Assembly (NCBI GenBank): GCA_031267485.1
Contig: JAIRYY010000242.1
Coordinates: 1-11,964 of the forward strand
From: Tannerella sp.
Lineage (GTDB): Bacteria > Bacteroidota > Bacteroidia > Bacteroidales > Tannerellaceae
Direction: 5' to 3'
Length of the DNA stretch: 11,964 nucleotides
Shown piece by piece: positions 6,052 through 11,964 of this stretch (positions are counted from its first letter, which is position 1; each line of letters begins with the position of its first letter). The translations under genes and the position numbers were made by a program. The notes beneath the pieces were generated by a model that worked only from the letters and a program-made list of their open reading frames with translations, was not told where the DNA came from and made no database searches.

Positions 6052-8256
6052 TCAGCGATTCGGAAATTCGGAGATGACCATCTCATTATCCTTTCCCTTT
6101 ATGGTCACGACGGTTTTTCCGTTCACTCTCCTGACCAGGATGTCGGCGGGATTCTTCAGCTCCAGGACGGTTTTGCCGTTTTTCCGCAGGGAGCGGAAAT
6201 TGCCGCCTGCGAGTTTCTCCACATTCCCCTTTCGGTCCGTCTTGAGGGCAAACACCCCCCGGTAGCTGCCCGAAAATTCATCCTTCCCGATTTTCACCCT
6301 GAACTCGGTGTCCGTCCCGTTTTTCACCGAGGGATAATCGGACATCACAACCGAGCCGTCCTGCAGGAAAATCCCGTTGGCGACGGGATTCTTCGTCACG
6401 CCCAGCTTCCCGATGCTTTCGATGTCGAACGGAATCGCATGGCGCGCAACCGGGCGGTACGCGTCCGAACAGTCGTTGCCGTCGAAATCCAGGGTGGCTT
6501 CACCCAGCGTCATCAGCGCGACTTTCCGCTCCGCCAGCTCCCGGAGGAACGCCAGCGTCGACGGCTTGGCATACTGCGGCCCGAAGAAAACAACCGCGTC
6601 GAAAATGCGGTCGCCGACCTGCACTTTCCCGTCTTTGCGCACCGTCACGTTCCCGCGCTCCACCCATGTGGACGGGATTGTGGCGCAGGGATAGCCCGCA
6701 TTCCAGATGTCGCCGGCCAGCGACGCCCAGTTCACGTCGCGCACGCCCATCCGGTTTTTCCGGCCGGCATCGGGAAACCAGTTGAGCATGCAGGGGAAAT
6801 GATATATCGCCAGCAGGGACAGTTTGGGCGCTGCGGGCTCAAAAAGATTCAGCAGCCGGATGCGCTCTTCCACCGGCCGCACGTCTTCCAGGAAATCATC
6901 GTCGCCGACATCCTTTCCCCAGCCCTGCACGTCATTCCATGCATGGTAATGCTCGCGCACGCCGTAGGCCGCCGTCGAGAGCGCCTCGTTCAGCATGACC
7001 TCCTTGCTCCTGTTGTAGAACATGTTGTAGACGAGAGGCTCCGTGCCCGAAATGCCGATACCCATCCGGTCGGGCATCGGCTGTCCCTCGTCCGTCTGGC
7101 CGTATTCGCGGGGCAAATCCCACCAGTCGACGCCGGTTGTCCAGACGTCCGTCCCGGTAAGCGAATTGTGGAACGTGCTGTGACAGCCGATAAAGGCGTC
7201 CCGTCCGAACAGCTTCTTCGCGTAGTCGTAGAACAGCCGGTCCACCGTGACGGGACCTTTCAGCCGCTCGTCGAAATACGTGTTGATAGCCCTGATTCGC
7301 ACTTCCGGTCTGTCCGCGGGTGCGTAGCGCATGTCGAAAAGCAGCCTGCCGGGGTCGGACACGCCGCTGCCGAGAAGATGATTTTCGAACGCGTCGCTCC
7401 ATGTGCGGTCGTCCATATACAGGTTGCGGTCTTTCATGACAGTGACGGAGAGAATGCCCATGTTACCGTTCTCGTCCAGTCCCGCCCCGTCGAAGGGGAT
7501 ATCCGAATAGGCGTCGAGCATCCGTTTCAGGGCATTGAAATGTTCCGCCGACAGCACGTCTGGGAAATGGTAATAGTGTTCGGTCAGCACACAGGCCGTG
7601 TATCCGGCGTACATTTCCGGTGCATGGATGTTGACCGTCACGGAGAAATCGTCGTTCACCGCAGTGATTACCCACTCCTTTTCGGCTTCCGTCAGCGTGG
7701 ACGGGTCGTAAAATCCGTCCGAGGTCTTTCTGAACAGCCATACGCTGACCAGCTCCGACCGGATGATGCGGTTCATCCTTACGGTTTTCGGCATGTTGAC
7801 GGTACGTCCCCGTCCGGCGGCGTCCAGCGTGAGTTCGCTCTCGTTGACGAGCGATTCGGCATCTTTCGTCTCAATCGGATAATCGGAAATCATCAGTTCG
7901 GGAACGCGGTTCATCGGCCACAGCTGAAGGGCGATTTTAAGACCCTTTTCGTGGGCGTGACGGACGGCGTCGGCCAGATGCGGTTTCAAATCCTCCGTCC
8001 GCCAGAAGCCCATGTTGTCCTTGAACCGCGAGGTGAGCATGACCAGGTCGAACGGACTGTCCGCGGCCATCCTGTCGATGTCTTTCAGATACTGTTTGCC
8101 GGCAATCGTACCCTCGTCCCAAAACCAGTACAGGATTTGCGGATGCCGGTTGTTGTCGAACGAATTAACAAAGACGACCTCCTGCTTTTGCGAATAAGCC
8201 GTCAACGCCGTAAGCAGGAACAGCGCTTGATAACAAATGTTCATGTAATGTTTCAT
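6052..8256 (-). CDS. Secreted predicted glycoside hydrolase, TIM barrel, family unassigned
   Basis: 734 aa with a signal peptide (NICYQALFLLTALTAYS, cleavage near AYS/QK). About residues 35-480 look like a TIM barrel: PQILYWFWDEG, LKIALQLWPMN, FDGAGLDENGN (D261, E262), FIGCHSTFHN, TGVDWWDLPREYG and VMLNEALSTAAYG (E424). E262 and E424 are candidate catalytic acids, but this is a guess from position and context. About 500-600 resembles a glutamine-amidotransferase-like domain (FDAVVFFGPQY, LAERKVALMTLGEAT) like the trimerisation domain of GH42 enzymes, followed by a beta-rich C-terminus (610-734). I cannot name the family. It lies downstream of the GH78 rhamnosidase on the same strand, 294 bp away, so a shared glycan substrate is plausible. 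The ATG directly abuts heptad array C; a second ATG at codon 5 is possible. Confidence 0.75.
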   Translation of the reverse strand: MKHYMNICYQALFLLTALTAYSQKQEVVFVNSFDNNRHPQILYWFWDEGTIAGKQYLKDIDRMAADSPFDLVMLTSRFKDNMGFWRTEDLKPHLADAVRHAHEKGLKIALQLWPMNRVPELMISDYPIETKDAESLVNESELTLDAAGRGRTVNMPKTVRMNRIIRSELVSVWLFRKTSDGFYDPSTLTEAEKEWVITAVNDDFSVTVNIHAPEMYAGYTACVLTEHYYHFPDVLSAEHFNALKRMLDAYSDIPFDGAGLDENGNMGILSVTVMKDRNLYMDDRTWSDAFENHLLGSGVSDPGRLLFDMRYAPADRPEVRIRAINTYFDERLKGPVTVDRLFYDYAKKLFGRDAFIGCHSTFHNSLTGTDVWTTGVDWWDLPREYGQTDEGQPMPDRMGIGISGTEPLVYNMFYNRSKEVMLNEALSTAAYGVREHYHAWNDVQGWGKDVGDDDFLEDVRPVEERIRLLNLFEPAAPKLSLLAIYHFPCMLNWFPDAGRKNRMGVRDVNWASLAGDIWNAGYPCATIPSTWVERGNVTVRKDGKVQVGDRIFDAVVFFGPQYAKPSTLAFLRELAERKVALMTLGEATLDFDGNDCSDAYRPVARHAIPFDIESIGKLGVTKNPVANGIFLQDGSVVMSDYPSVKNGTDTEFRVKIGKDEFSGSYRGVFALKTDRKGNVEKLAGGNFRSLRKNGKTVLELKNPADILVRRVNGKTVVTIKGKDNEMVISEFPNR

Positions 8257-8311
8257 AGAATGATTAGTGATTAGTGATTAATGATTAGTGATTAGTGATT
8301 AATGTTAATGG
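8257..8311 (+). repeat. Heptad array C (ATTAGTG units, plus orientation)
   Basis: About seven copies of ATTAGTG or ATTAATG lie directly beside the start codon of the 734-aa hydrolase gene, occupying its 5' leader. The orientation relative to the gene is the same as array A relative to nfo. Confidence 0.9.
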
Positions 8312-8312
8312 T

Positions 8313-8336
8313 AGGGGCGCCCTTGTGGGCGCCCCT
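8313..8336. repeat. Perfect GC-rich hairpin (10-bp stem, TTGT loop)
   Basis: AGGGGCGCCC (8313-8322) pairs perfectly with GGGCGCCCCT (8327-8336) around a TTGT loop. No T-run follows on either strand (GATATCC to the right, ACCATTAAC to the left on the reverse strand), so a classical terminator is not supported. It resembles dispersed short palindromes found in many bacterial genomes. It could still attenuate or protect the message between the GH78 gene and the downstream hydrolase gene. Confidence 0.75.
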
Positions 8337-8364
8337 GATATCCGTTTGAAAACCTCCCTCCCGC

Positions 8365-8471
8365 CCCGTCATTGCGAGGCACGAAGCAATCCATGCACAG
8401 GCGGCCGCCTGACAACCGTCCGGGATGCACGGCCTGAGCCCGGATTGCTTCGCTTCGCTTACAATGACGGG
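8365..8471. repeat. CATTGCGAGG/GAAGCAATCC palindromic repeat element, copy 1
   Basis: The left arm CCCGTCATTG ... CGAAGCAATCC (8365-8392) and right arm GGATTGCTTCG ... CAATGACGGG (8442-8471) are inverted copies, differing only in the middle (GAGGCA versus GCTTCGCTTA). The interior includes a perfect 12-bp palindrome AGGCGGCCGCCT at 8399-8410. This is a widespread kind of short dispersed hairpin repeat that gives junk reading frames with ARNDEAI-like peptides. A related copy is at 11434-11515. Confidence 0.8.
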
Positions 8472-8535
8472 ACGGGGGACGCTGCCCGCAATGGCAGAAA
8501 GGCTGATTTGGGTATTATATCGAGTATTCATTAAA

Positions 8536-8571
8536 TTTAATTGTCAATTATCAATTGTCAATTGTCAATTC
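8536..8571 (-). repeat. Second heptad family (AATTGAC units), array D
   Basis: On the minus strand this is four consecutive units AATTGAC, AATTGAC, AATTGAT, AATTGAC, followed by AATTAAATT. It begins inside the GH78 coding sequence: the last codons (ELTIDN) and the stop TGA are array sequence. The unit differs from the ATTAGTG family but has the same 7-bp period. Confidence 0.85.
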
Positions 8572-11256
8572 AAAGGAGTATTTCCCGGCTTCCGCGTGGA
8601 TGACGGATTCGTTGTCCTGTCTGTTCATGACGCGGATTTCCGGGATGTTTTCGAGCGGCTGACCGTTTTCGGTTATCCGGGAAGCTGTTGCCGGAAGATG
8701 GATGTTTGCTGCCGTTCCGACGGGAACGGTGACGTCATAGATGACTCTGTCGCCGTCTTTGCGCCAGCCGCTTTTGATGATGCCGTAGGGCGATTGGACG
8801 GATGCTTCGGCGTACGTCAGTCTGTTTATCACGTTCGGGCGGACGGTGAAAGTGCGGTAACCGGGGGCGGACGCATCCGGTTCAATGCCGGCCAGCCCTT
8901 TCACGAACCATGCCGAGATGCCGGTGTAGGATGTGTGGATGCGGCTGTCGGTTATTTCCCAGTACTCCGGCCAGGCCGTTTCGCCGTTGGCAAGAAAGTA
9001 GCCGTAACCGGGATACGTATCCCTGGAAAGTATGTCCGAGATAATCTCGTGGAAATGCGCGTGGGCGAAAAGCACGTTGAAATAGGGATAGCGGCTGGGA
9101 CTTCCGAAATCGAACCGGGGATGCGGGGAGGTCAGGTCATATTCCAGATGCTTCAGCAACGCCGGACGCAGCGTGTCGGGCGCGATGCCGGCATATAACG
9201 GGAAAACCGTCTGCACCTGGTTTCCGCTCAGATACGTGTTCGTCCCGGCGTCGAAATACGCGGCATGCACTTTCGGCGCCAGTTCATCGCGCATCCTGCC
9301 GTAAGACGCCGCTTCGTCCGCGAATCCGAGCACATCGGCCATGCGGGCGGTCAGATCGAGCATGATGGAGTAGACGCAGTTGTTGAAAAACTGCGATTCG
9401 ACCGTTTCGGCAAATTCCTTGCGCGGGCCGGGCGCCACCCATTCGCCGAGGAAACGGCCGCCGGGGGCATACGGTTTCAGCAGTCCGTCGGGCGGCGTGT
9501 GGGCGGACAGATATTCAATCCACTTCTTTCCGGCCGGATAGGCGATTTCCAGCGCGCGGACGTCTCCGGTCGCGAGGTAATGCTCCCAGGCCAGATTCAG
9601 GATGGAGCCGCTGTAGAGCGGGCCGCCGTAGTGGCGGTTGATTTGCGGGGCGGTGTTGTGAATCCACCCGTCGGGCATCTGAACGTCGCGCCAGTCGCGC
9701 AGGTTTTTGAGGTAGAACGCGCCGGTTTCAAAAAGAGGCAGTCCCAGTCCCCAGGAAGTCAGCCAGGCGCTCTCGGCGCCGTAGCCGAGCCGTTCGCGAT
9801 GCGGGCAGTCGACCGTGAAGCCCTCGACGTTGCACGCCCTGTACGTCCATACGTCCACTTCGTAAATGCGGTTGAAAAGCGCGTCGGAGCAGGAAAAACT
9901 CCCCGTCTGCGGCGCCGCGCTCGAGACGGCAAGCCCTTTGACGTCGGACAGTCCGGGCGCCTGTTTCAGCCCCTGCAGGTAGACGTAGCGTCCGGCGGAA
10001 TAGTTGAAGCGGTTGCGGAAACGTTCCCCGTCCTCGCCACGTCCGACATAATAATGCACCTGGTTGAAATTCGCCATGACATTGAGGCGGTCGGACACGC
10101 GTATCACGACCGTATCTCCCGCCGCGAGGCCGTTGAAAGCGATGTCGAGAAACCCGGTGAAGTTCTTGCCCATGTCGATTTTCCATATACCCGGCAGCGT
10201 GTCGACCGTCTGTATTTCACGCGCCGCAATCGTCTCGATGATGCGCGAGGGGTCAGTCATTTCGGCCGTCAGGGCGGGCGTTTCGCCGTTTGTCAGCGGC
10301 GGCGTCCTCACGGCATTCGTCCTGTCGCCGTCGTCGAAACCGACCGTGTTCCAGTCCGCCGAATAGCGTCGTCCGTCCACCAGTTCGCCGCTCATATTGC
10401 CGAACCAGTAGCCGCAGGACTCGCGGCTGTAACTTTCGGCGCATTTCCAGTCATCCCCGGAATGTAGGGTGAAAGCCGTTCCCGTCCGCGTCTGTCCGTT
10501 CATCTGCAGCAGGAACGCCTGGTCGACCGACGGCGCGAAAAAATCGTAGCGCGACCAGCCCGGCGCATACCACAAAGCCACGATGTTGTCGCCCCGGACA
10601 AGCAGGTCGGCGACGTCGTAGGCGACGTACTGCACCCGTTTGTCGAGGCGCGTCAGCGTGGGCGACAGCACCCGGTCGGAGACGGGTTTGCCGTTGACAT
10701 ACAGTTCGTGATAGCCAAGCGAAGCCACGTATACAAAAGCCGAAGCCGCCCGGTCGTCGAGTTTCAGTTGCCGACGGAACCAGACGTGTTTGTCGGGCGT
10801 TGCGGCGGGATGTTTTATCCACTCCCCTTTCCAGTCCGCGCGATTGAGCAGACCCATCGAGAAACGGGCGGTTCGGCTCCATGCCGAAGCCTTGCCGTCG
10901 CGGTCGTACACGCGCACTTTCCAGTAATAATCGCCCCCGGATTGAAACCGCGCGCCGTCGCAGGCAACGAGGTGCGAGCGGTCGGATGCGACTTTCCCGC
11001 TGTTCCACACGTCGGTCTCGCCGTCGCGGAGTTTGTCGGGCGTTGTCGCCATCAAAACGTGATAAGCCGTCTGCCGCTGTCCGCGGACATGCCCGGCGTC
11101 GGTCAACGTCCAGCCGATTCGCGGCGTTTCGGTATCAATGCCGAGCGGGTCGACCAGATATTCGCACGTGAGCTCTCCGACATGCAGACCGTCCTTCACC
11201 GTACAGGCAAAAAAGAAAACCGGCAAAATTGCCGAAAGAATAATTTTTGTTTTCAT
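8551..11256 (-). CDS. Alpha-L-rhamnosidase, GH78, probable surface lipoprotein
   Basis: Inverting hydrolase that releases terminal alpha-L-rhamnose from pectin, gum or glycoside substrates. 901 aa. The N-terminus KTKIILSAILPVFFFAC gives a lipoprotein-like signal with C18 as the acylated residue (lipobox FFAC is weak at -3); TVKDG after it has a Lys-Asp pair like the Bacteroidota surface-export signal. Domains: N-terminal fibronectin-like (about 28-135), beta-sandwich with FVYVASLGYHELYVNGKPV (165-330), second beta-domain (345-445), (alpha/alpha)6 barrel (450-790) and C-terminal beta-domain (795-870). Catalytic region: TVDCPHRERLGYGAE with D483, general acid E488 and E495 at a usual Asp position; ETAWPEYWE with probable base E764; conserved H774. 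The final six residues are encoded by heptad array D. No promoter box is visible in the upstream array; the unassigned hydrolase lies downstream. Confidence 0.95.
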   Translation of the reverse strand: MKTKIILSAILPVFFFACTVKDGLHVGELTCEYLVDPLGIDTETPRIGWTLTDAGHVRGQRQTAYHVLMATTPDKLRDGETDVWNSGKVASDRSHLVACDGARFQSGGDYYWKVRVYDRDGKASAWSRTARFSMGLLNRADWKGEWIKHPAATPDKHVWFRRQLKLDDRAASAFVYVASLGYHELYVNGKPVSDRVLSPTLTRLDKRVQYVAYDVADLLVRGDNIVALWYAPGWSRYDFFAPSVDQAFLLQMNGQTRTGTAFTLHSGDDWKCAESYSRESCGYWFGNMSGELVDGRRYSADWNTVGFDDGDRTNAVRTPPLTNGETPALTAEMTDPSRIIETIAAREIQTVDTLPGIWKIDMGKNFTGFLDIAFNGLAAGDTVVIRVSDRLNVMANFNQVHYYVGRGEDGERFRNRFNYSAGRYVYLQGLKQAPGLSDVKGLAVSSAAPQTGSFSCSDALFNRIYEVDVWTYRACNVEGFTVDCPHRERLGYGAESAWLTSWGLGLPLFETGAFYLKNLRDWRDVQMPDGWIHNTAPQINRHYGGPLYSGSILNLAWEHYLATGDVRALEIAYPAGKKWIEYLSAHTPPDGLLKPYAPGGRFLGEWVAPGPRKEFAETVESQFFNNCVYSIMLDLTARMADVLGFADEAASYGRMRDELAPKVHAAYFDAGTNTYLSGNQVQTVFPLYAGIAPDTLRPALLKHLEYDLTSPHPRFDFGSPSRYPYFNVLFAHAHFHEIISDILSRDTYPGYGYFLANGETAWPEYWEITDSRIHTSYTGISAWFVKGLAGIEPDASAPGYRTFTVRPNVINRLTYAEASVQSPYGIIKSGWRKDGDRVIYDVTVPVGTAANIHLPATASRITENGQPLENIPEIRVMNRQDNESVIHAEAGKYSFELTIDN

Positions 11257-11263
11257 TGTGTTT

Positions 11264-11375
11264 GATGATTAGTGAATAGTGATTAATGATTAATGATTAG
11301 CGTAAATTAGTGATTAATGATTAATGATTAATGATTAATGAATAATGATTAGTGATTAATGTAAATTAGTGATTA
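11264..11375 (+). repeat. Heptad array E (left half of a split array)
   Basis: A long run of ATTAGTG, ATTAATG and GCGTAAATTAGTG variants starts 8 bp from the GH78 start codon. It ends at TTA, where a MITE-like element interrupts it; array F continues it in register. No gene lies in the 450 bp from 11257 to 11706, which hold only this array, the inserted element and array F. Confidence 0.9.
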
Positions 11376-11397
11376 GGATTCGTCTAAAAAGAAATGA

Positions 11398-11405
11398 TAC
11401 ATTTG
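11398..11405 (+). promoter_or_regulatory. Promoter-like TAnnTTTG box inside the MITE-like element
   Basis: TACATTTG matches the Bacteroidota -7 consensus and points into the element; a transcript would start near the base of its long hairpin at about 11412. No good -33 element is visible and chance matches are expected in AT-rich DNA, so this is only a candidate. Confidence 0.3.
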
Positions 11406-11433
11406 CCGAATACATGACTGTCTCGAAAGTCGC

Positions 11434-11515
11434 CGTCATTGCGAGGGCGCAGCCCGAAGCAATCCAGGTCGTCGCCTGCTCCTGGATTGCTTCGTCGTTC
11501 CTCCTCGCAATGACG
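11434..11515. repeat. CATTGCGAGG/GAAGCAATCC palindromic repeat element, copy 2
   Basis: Nested inverted repeats: CGTCATTGCGAGG (11434-11446) with CCTCGCAATGACG (11503-11515), both 13 bp and perfect, and CGAAGCAATCCAGG (11455-11468) with CCTGGATTGCTTCG (11481-11494), 14 bp and perfect. The loop is about 12 nt. It is the core of the MITE-like element and is related to copy 1 at 8365-8471. Confidence 0.85.
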
Positions 11516-11578
11516 AGTCCCGGCTTTTCAGACAGTTCCATGTGAAAATAAATGATATGGTTATTTTTAGGCAACTCC

Positions 11579-11709
11579 TTAGTGAATTAATGATTAGTGT
11601 AAATTAGCGTAAATCAGTGATTAGCGTAAATTAGTGATTAGTGATTAGTGTAAATTAGTGTGATTAGTGGATTAGTGATTAATCACTAATCACTAATCAC
11701 TAATCATTA
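11579..11709 (+). repeat. Heptad array F (right half), ending in a head-to-head palindrome
   Basis: It continues array E after the element. Orientation is ATTAGTG up to 11680, then flips to CACTAAT: arm 11662-11680 pairs with 11681-11698 over 18 bp with a single bulged G, and weaker pairing extends to about 11653/11709. The last bases, TTA at 11707-11709, are the stop codon of the truncated nuclease gene on the minus strand. Confidence 0.88.
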
Positions 11710-11958
11710 AACGGTAGCCATAAAGTCTATCCTGAACATGGAGTAGGGTATATCCTCCTGGTTCTTTTTCCCGTCGTTCCGGTACGAAAATTCCTGTGGA
11801 CGGACTGTTATGTCGATAATTTGCCGTTCGAGTATCGTGGAGAGGAAGAATTTGGCGATTTTCGTGTTCTCCATCAACTTTTTAAATACCGTGTCATAAA
11901 TCGGGTTGGCAATAATAACCGATTTCATTTCCGTTCCGTTCTGTTCTGTTGCGCTCAT
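11707..11958 (-). pseudogene. Truncated PD-(D/E)XK nuclease (Rpn/transposase-like) remnant
   Basis: The 83-residue frame carries the typical N-terminus of the Bacteroidota Rpn-like PD-(D/E)XK family: IANPIYDTVFKKLMEN (17-31), a KFFLSTILERQIIDI helix and strand, RPQEF, and FRIDFMATV, in which D78 should be the first catalytic acid. Family members usually run to about 300 aa or more. Here the frame stops five residues after D78, exactly where the heptad array starts, so the later E-x-K residues and the C-terminal half are lost and the product should be inactive. The start could be M1 (11958) or M11 (11928); only 6 bp precede the first ATG in the window. Confidence 0.75.
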
Positions 11959-11964
11959 ATTTAC

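Larger units (their letters stand above)
11376..11578. mobile_element. MITE-like 203-bp element inserted in the heptad array
   Basis: Terminal inverted repeats are GGATTCGTCTAAAAA (11376-11390) and TTTTTAGGCAACTCC (11564-11578), matching at 12 of 15 positions. The element is flanked by TTA on both sides (11373-11375 and 11579-11581), a 3-bp target duplication. Deleting the element and one TTA joins arrays E and F into an uninterrupted ATTAGTG register. Inside, ACATG-ACTGTCT (11412-11423) pairs with AGACAGT-TC-CATGT (11530-11543), enclosing hairpin copy 2. No transposase is encoded. The 3-bp TNA-type duplication recalls some IS5-group elements, but the parent IS is not identified. Confidence 0.8.

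Noticed and set aside
6439..8274. Long 611-aa plus-strand reading frame opposite the 734-aa hydrolase gene
   Set aside because: It is an antisense shadow caused by high GC at third positions; the minus-strand frame has a signal peptide and a coherent domain order. The same applies to the 400-aa frame opposite the GH78 gene and the 276-aa frame opposite nfo.
8292..8534. 79-aa reading frames on both strands in the gap between the two glycosidase genes
   Set aside because: They consist of hairpin and palindromic repeat sequence translated in both directions, with no protein-like composition.
11356..11574. 72-aa minus-strand reading frame with an ARRNDEAIQ-like peptide
   Set aside because: It is a translation of the MITE-like element and its hairpin; such peptides are typical false genes from this repeat.
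8257..11709. CRISPR array for the regularly repeated AT-rich stretches
   Set aside because: Units are 7 bp, contiguous and degenerate, without unique spacers of constant length and without cas genes.

Overview
The window looks like chromosomal DNA of a member of the Bacteroidota, most likely Bacteroidales. The evidence is secreted GH43 and GH78 glycosidases of Bacteroidales type, a textbook Bacteroidota -7 promoter box (TAnnTTTG), start codons without clear Shine-Dalgarno sequences, and GC-rich genes separated by AT-rich, repeat-filled gaps. I cannot assign a genus.

Layout, left to right. Positions 1-1680 (+) hold the 3' part of a gene for a tandem double-GH43 glycosidase. A 254-bp convergent gap follows. 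On the minus strand come nfo (endonuclease IV, 2898-3731) and, downstream of it, a cation diffusion facilitator (1935-2858). Next is a small four-helix-bundle (S23-like) gene (3863-4234), boxed in by two inverted arrays of a heptanucleotide repeat. A minus-strand pair comes after that: an exported papain-like C1 peptidase (4752-5939) and a small single-pass membrane protein (4288-4749), 2 bp apart, with a good promoter at 5967-5974. Then come two secreted carbohydrate-active proteins on the minus strand: a GH78 alpha-L-rhamnosidase lipoprotein (8551-11256) and, downstream, a 734-aa predicted glycoside hydrolase of unassigned family (6052-8256). The right edge holds a truncated PD-(D/E)XK (Rpn-type) nuclease gene (11707-11958, minus).

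The sugar-related genes (double GH43, rhamnosidase, unassigned hydrolase) suggest use of rhamnose- and galactose/arabinose-bearing plant polysaccharides such as pectin side chains or arabinogalactan. No SusC/SusD pair or regulator is in view, and housekeeping genes separate the GH43 gene from the other two, so one locus is not shown.

The most unusual content is between the genes. Degenerate arrays of a 7-bp unit, ATTAGTG (variants ATTAATG, ATTAGCG, AAATTAGTG), fill four gaps and sit directly against start codons (nfo, GH78, the 734-aa hydrolase, the four-helix gene) or supply stop codons (four-helix gene, 153-aa membrane protein, truncated nuclease). A 7-bp period puts stop codons in all six frames within about 21 bp. 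A second heptad, AATTGAC, encodes the end of the GH78 gene. One array (11264-11709) has been split by a 203-bp MITE-like element (11376-11578) with 15-bp imperfect terminal inverted repeats and a TTA target duplication; removing the element restores the heptad register exactly. The element carries a CATTGCGAGG/GAAGCAATCC hairpin, and a related hairpin occurs at 8365-8471 next to a perfect GC-rich hairpin.
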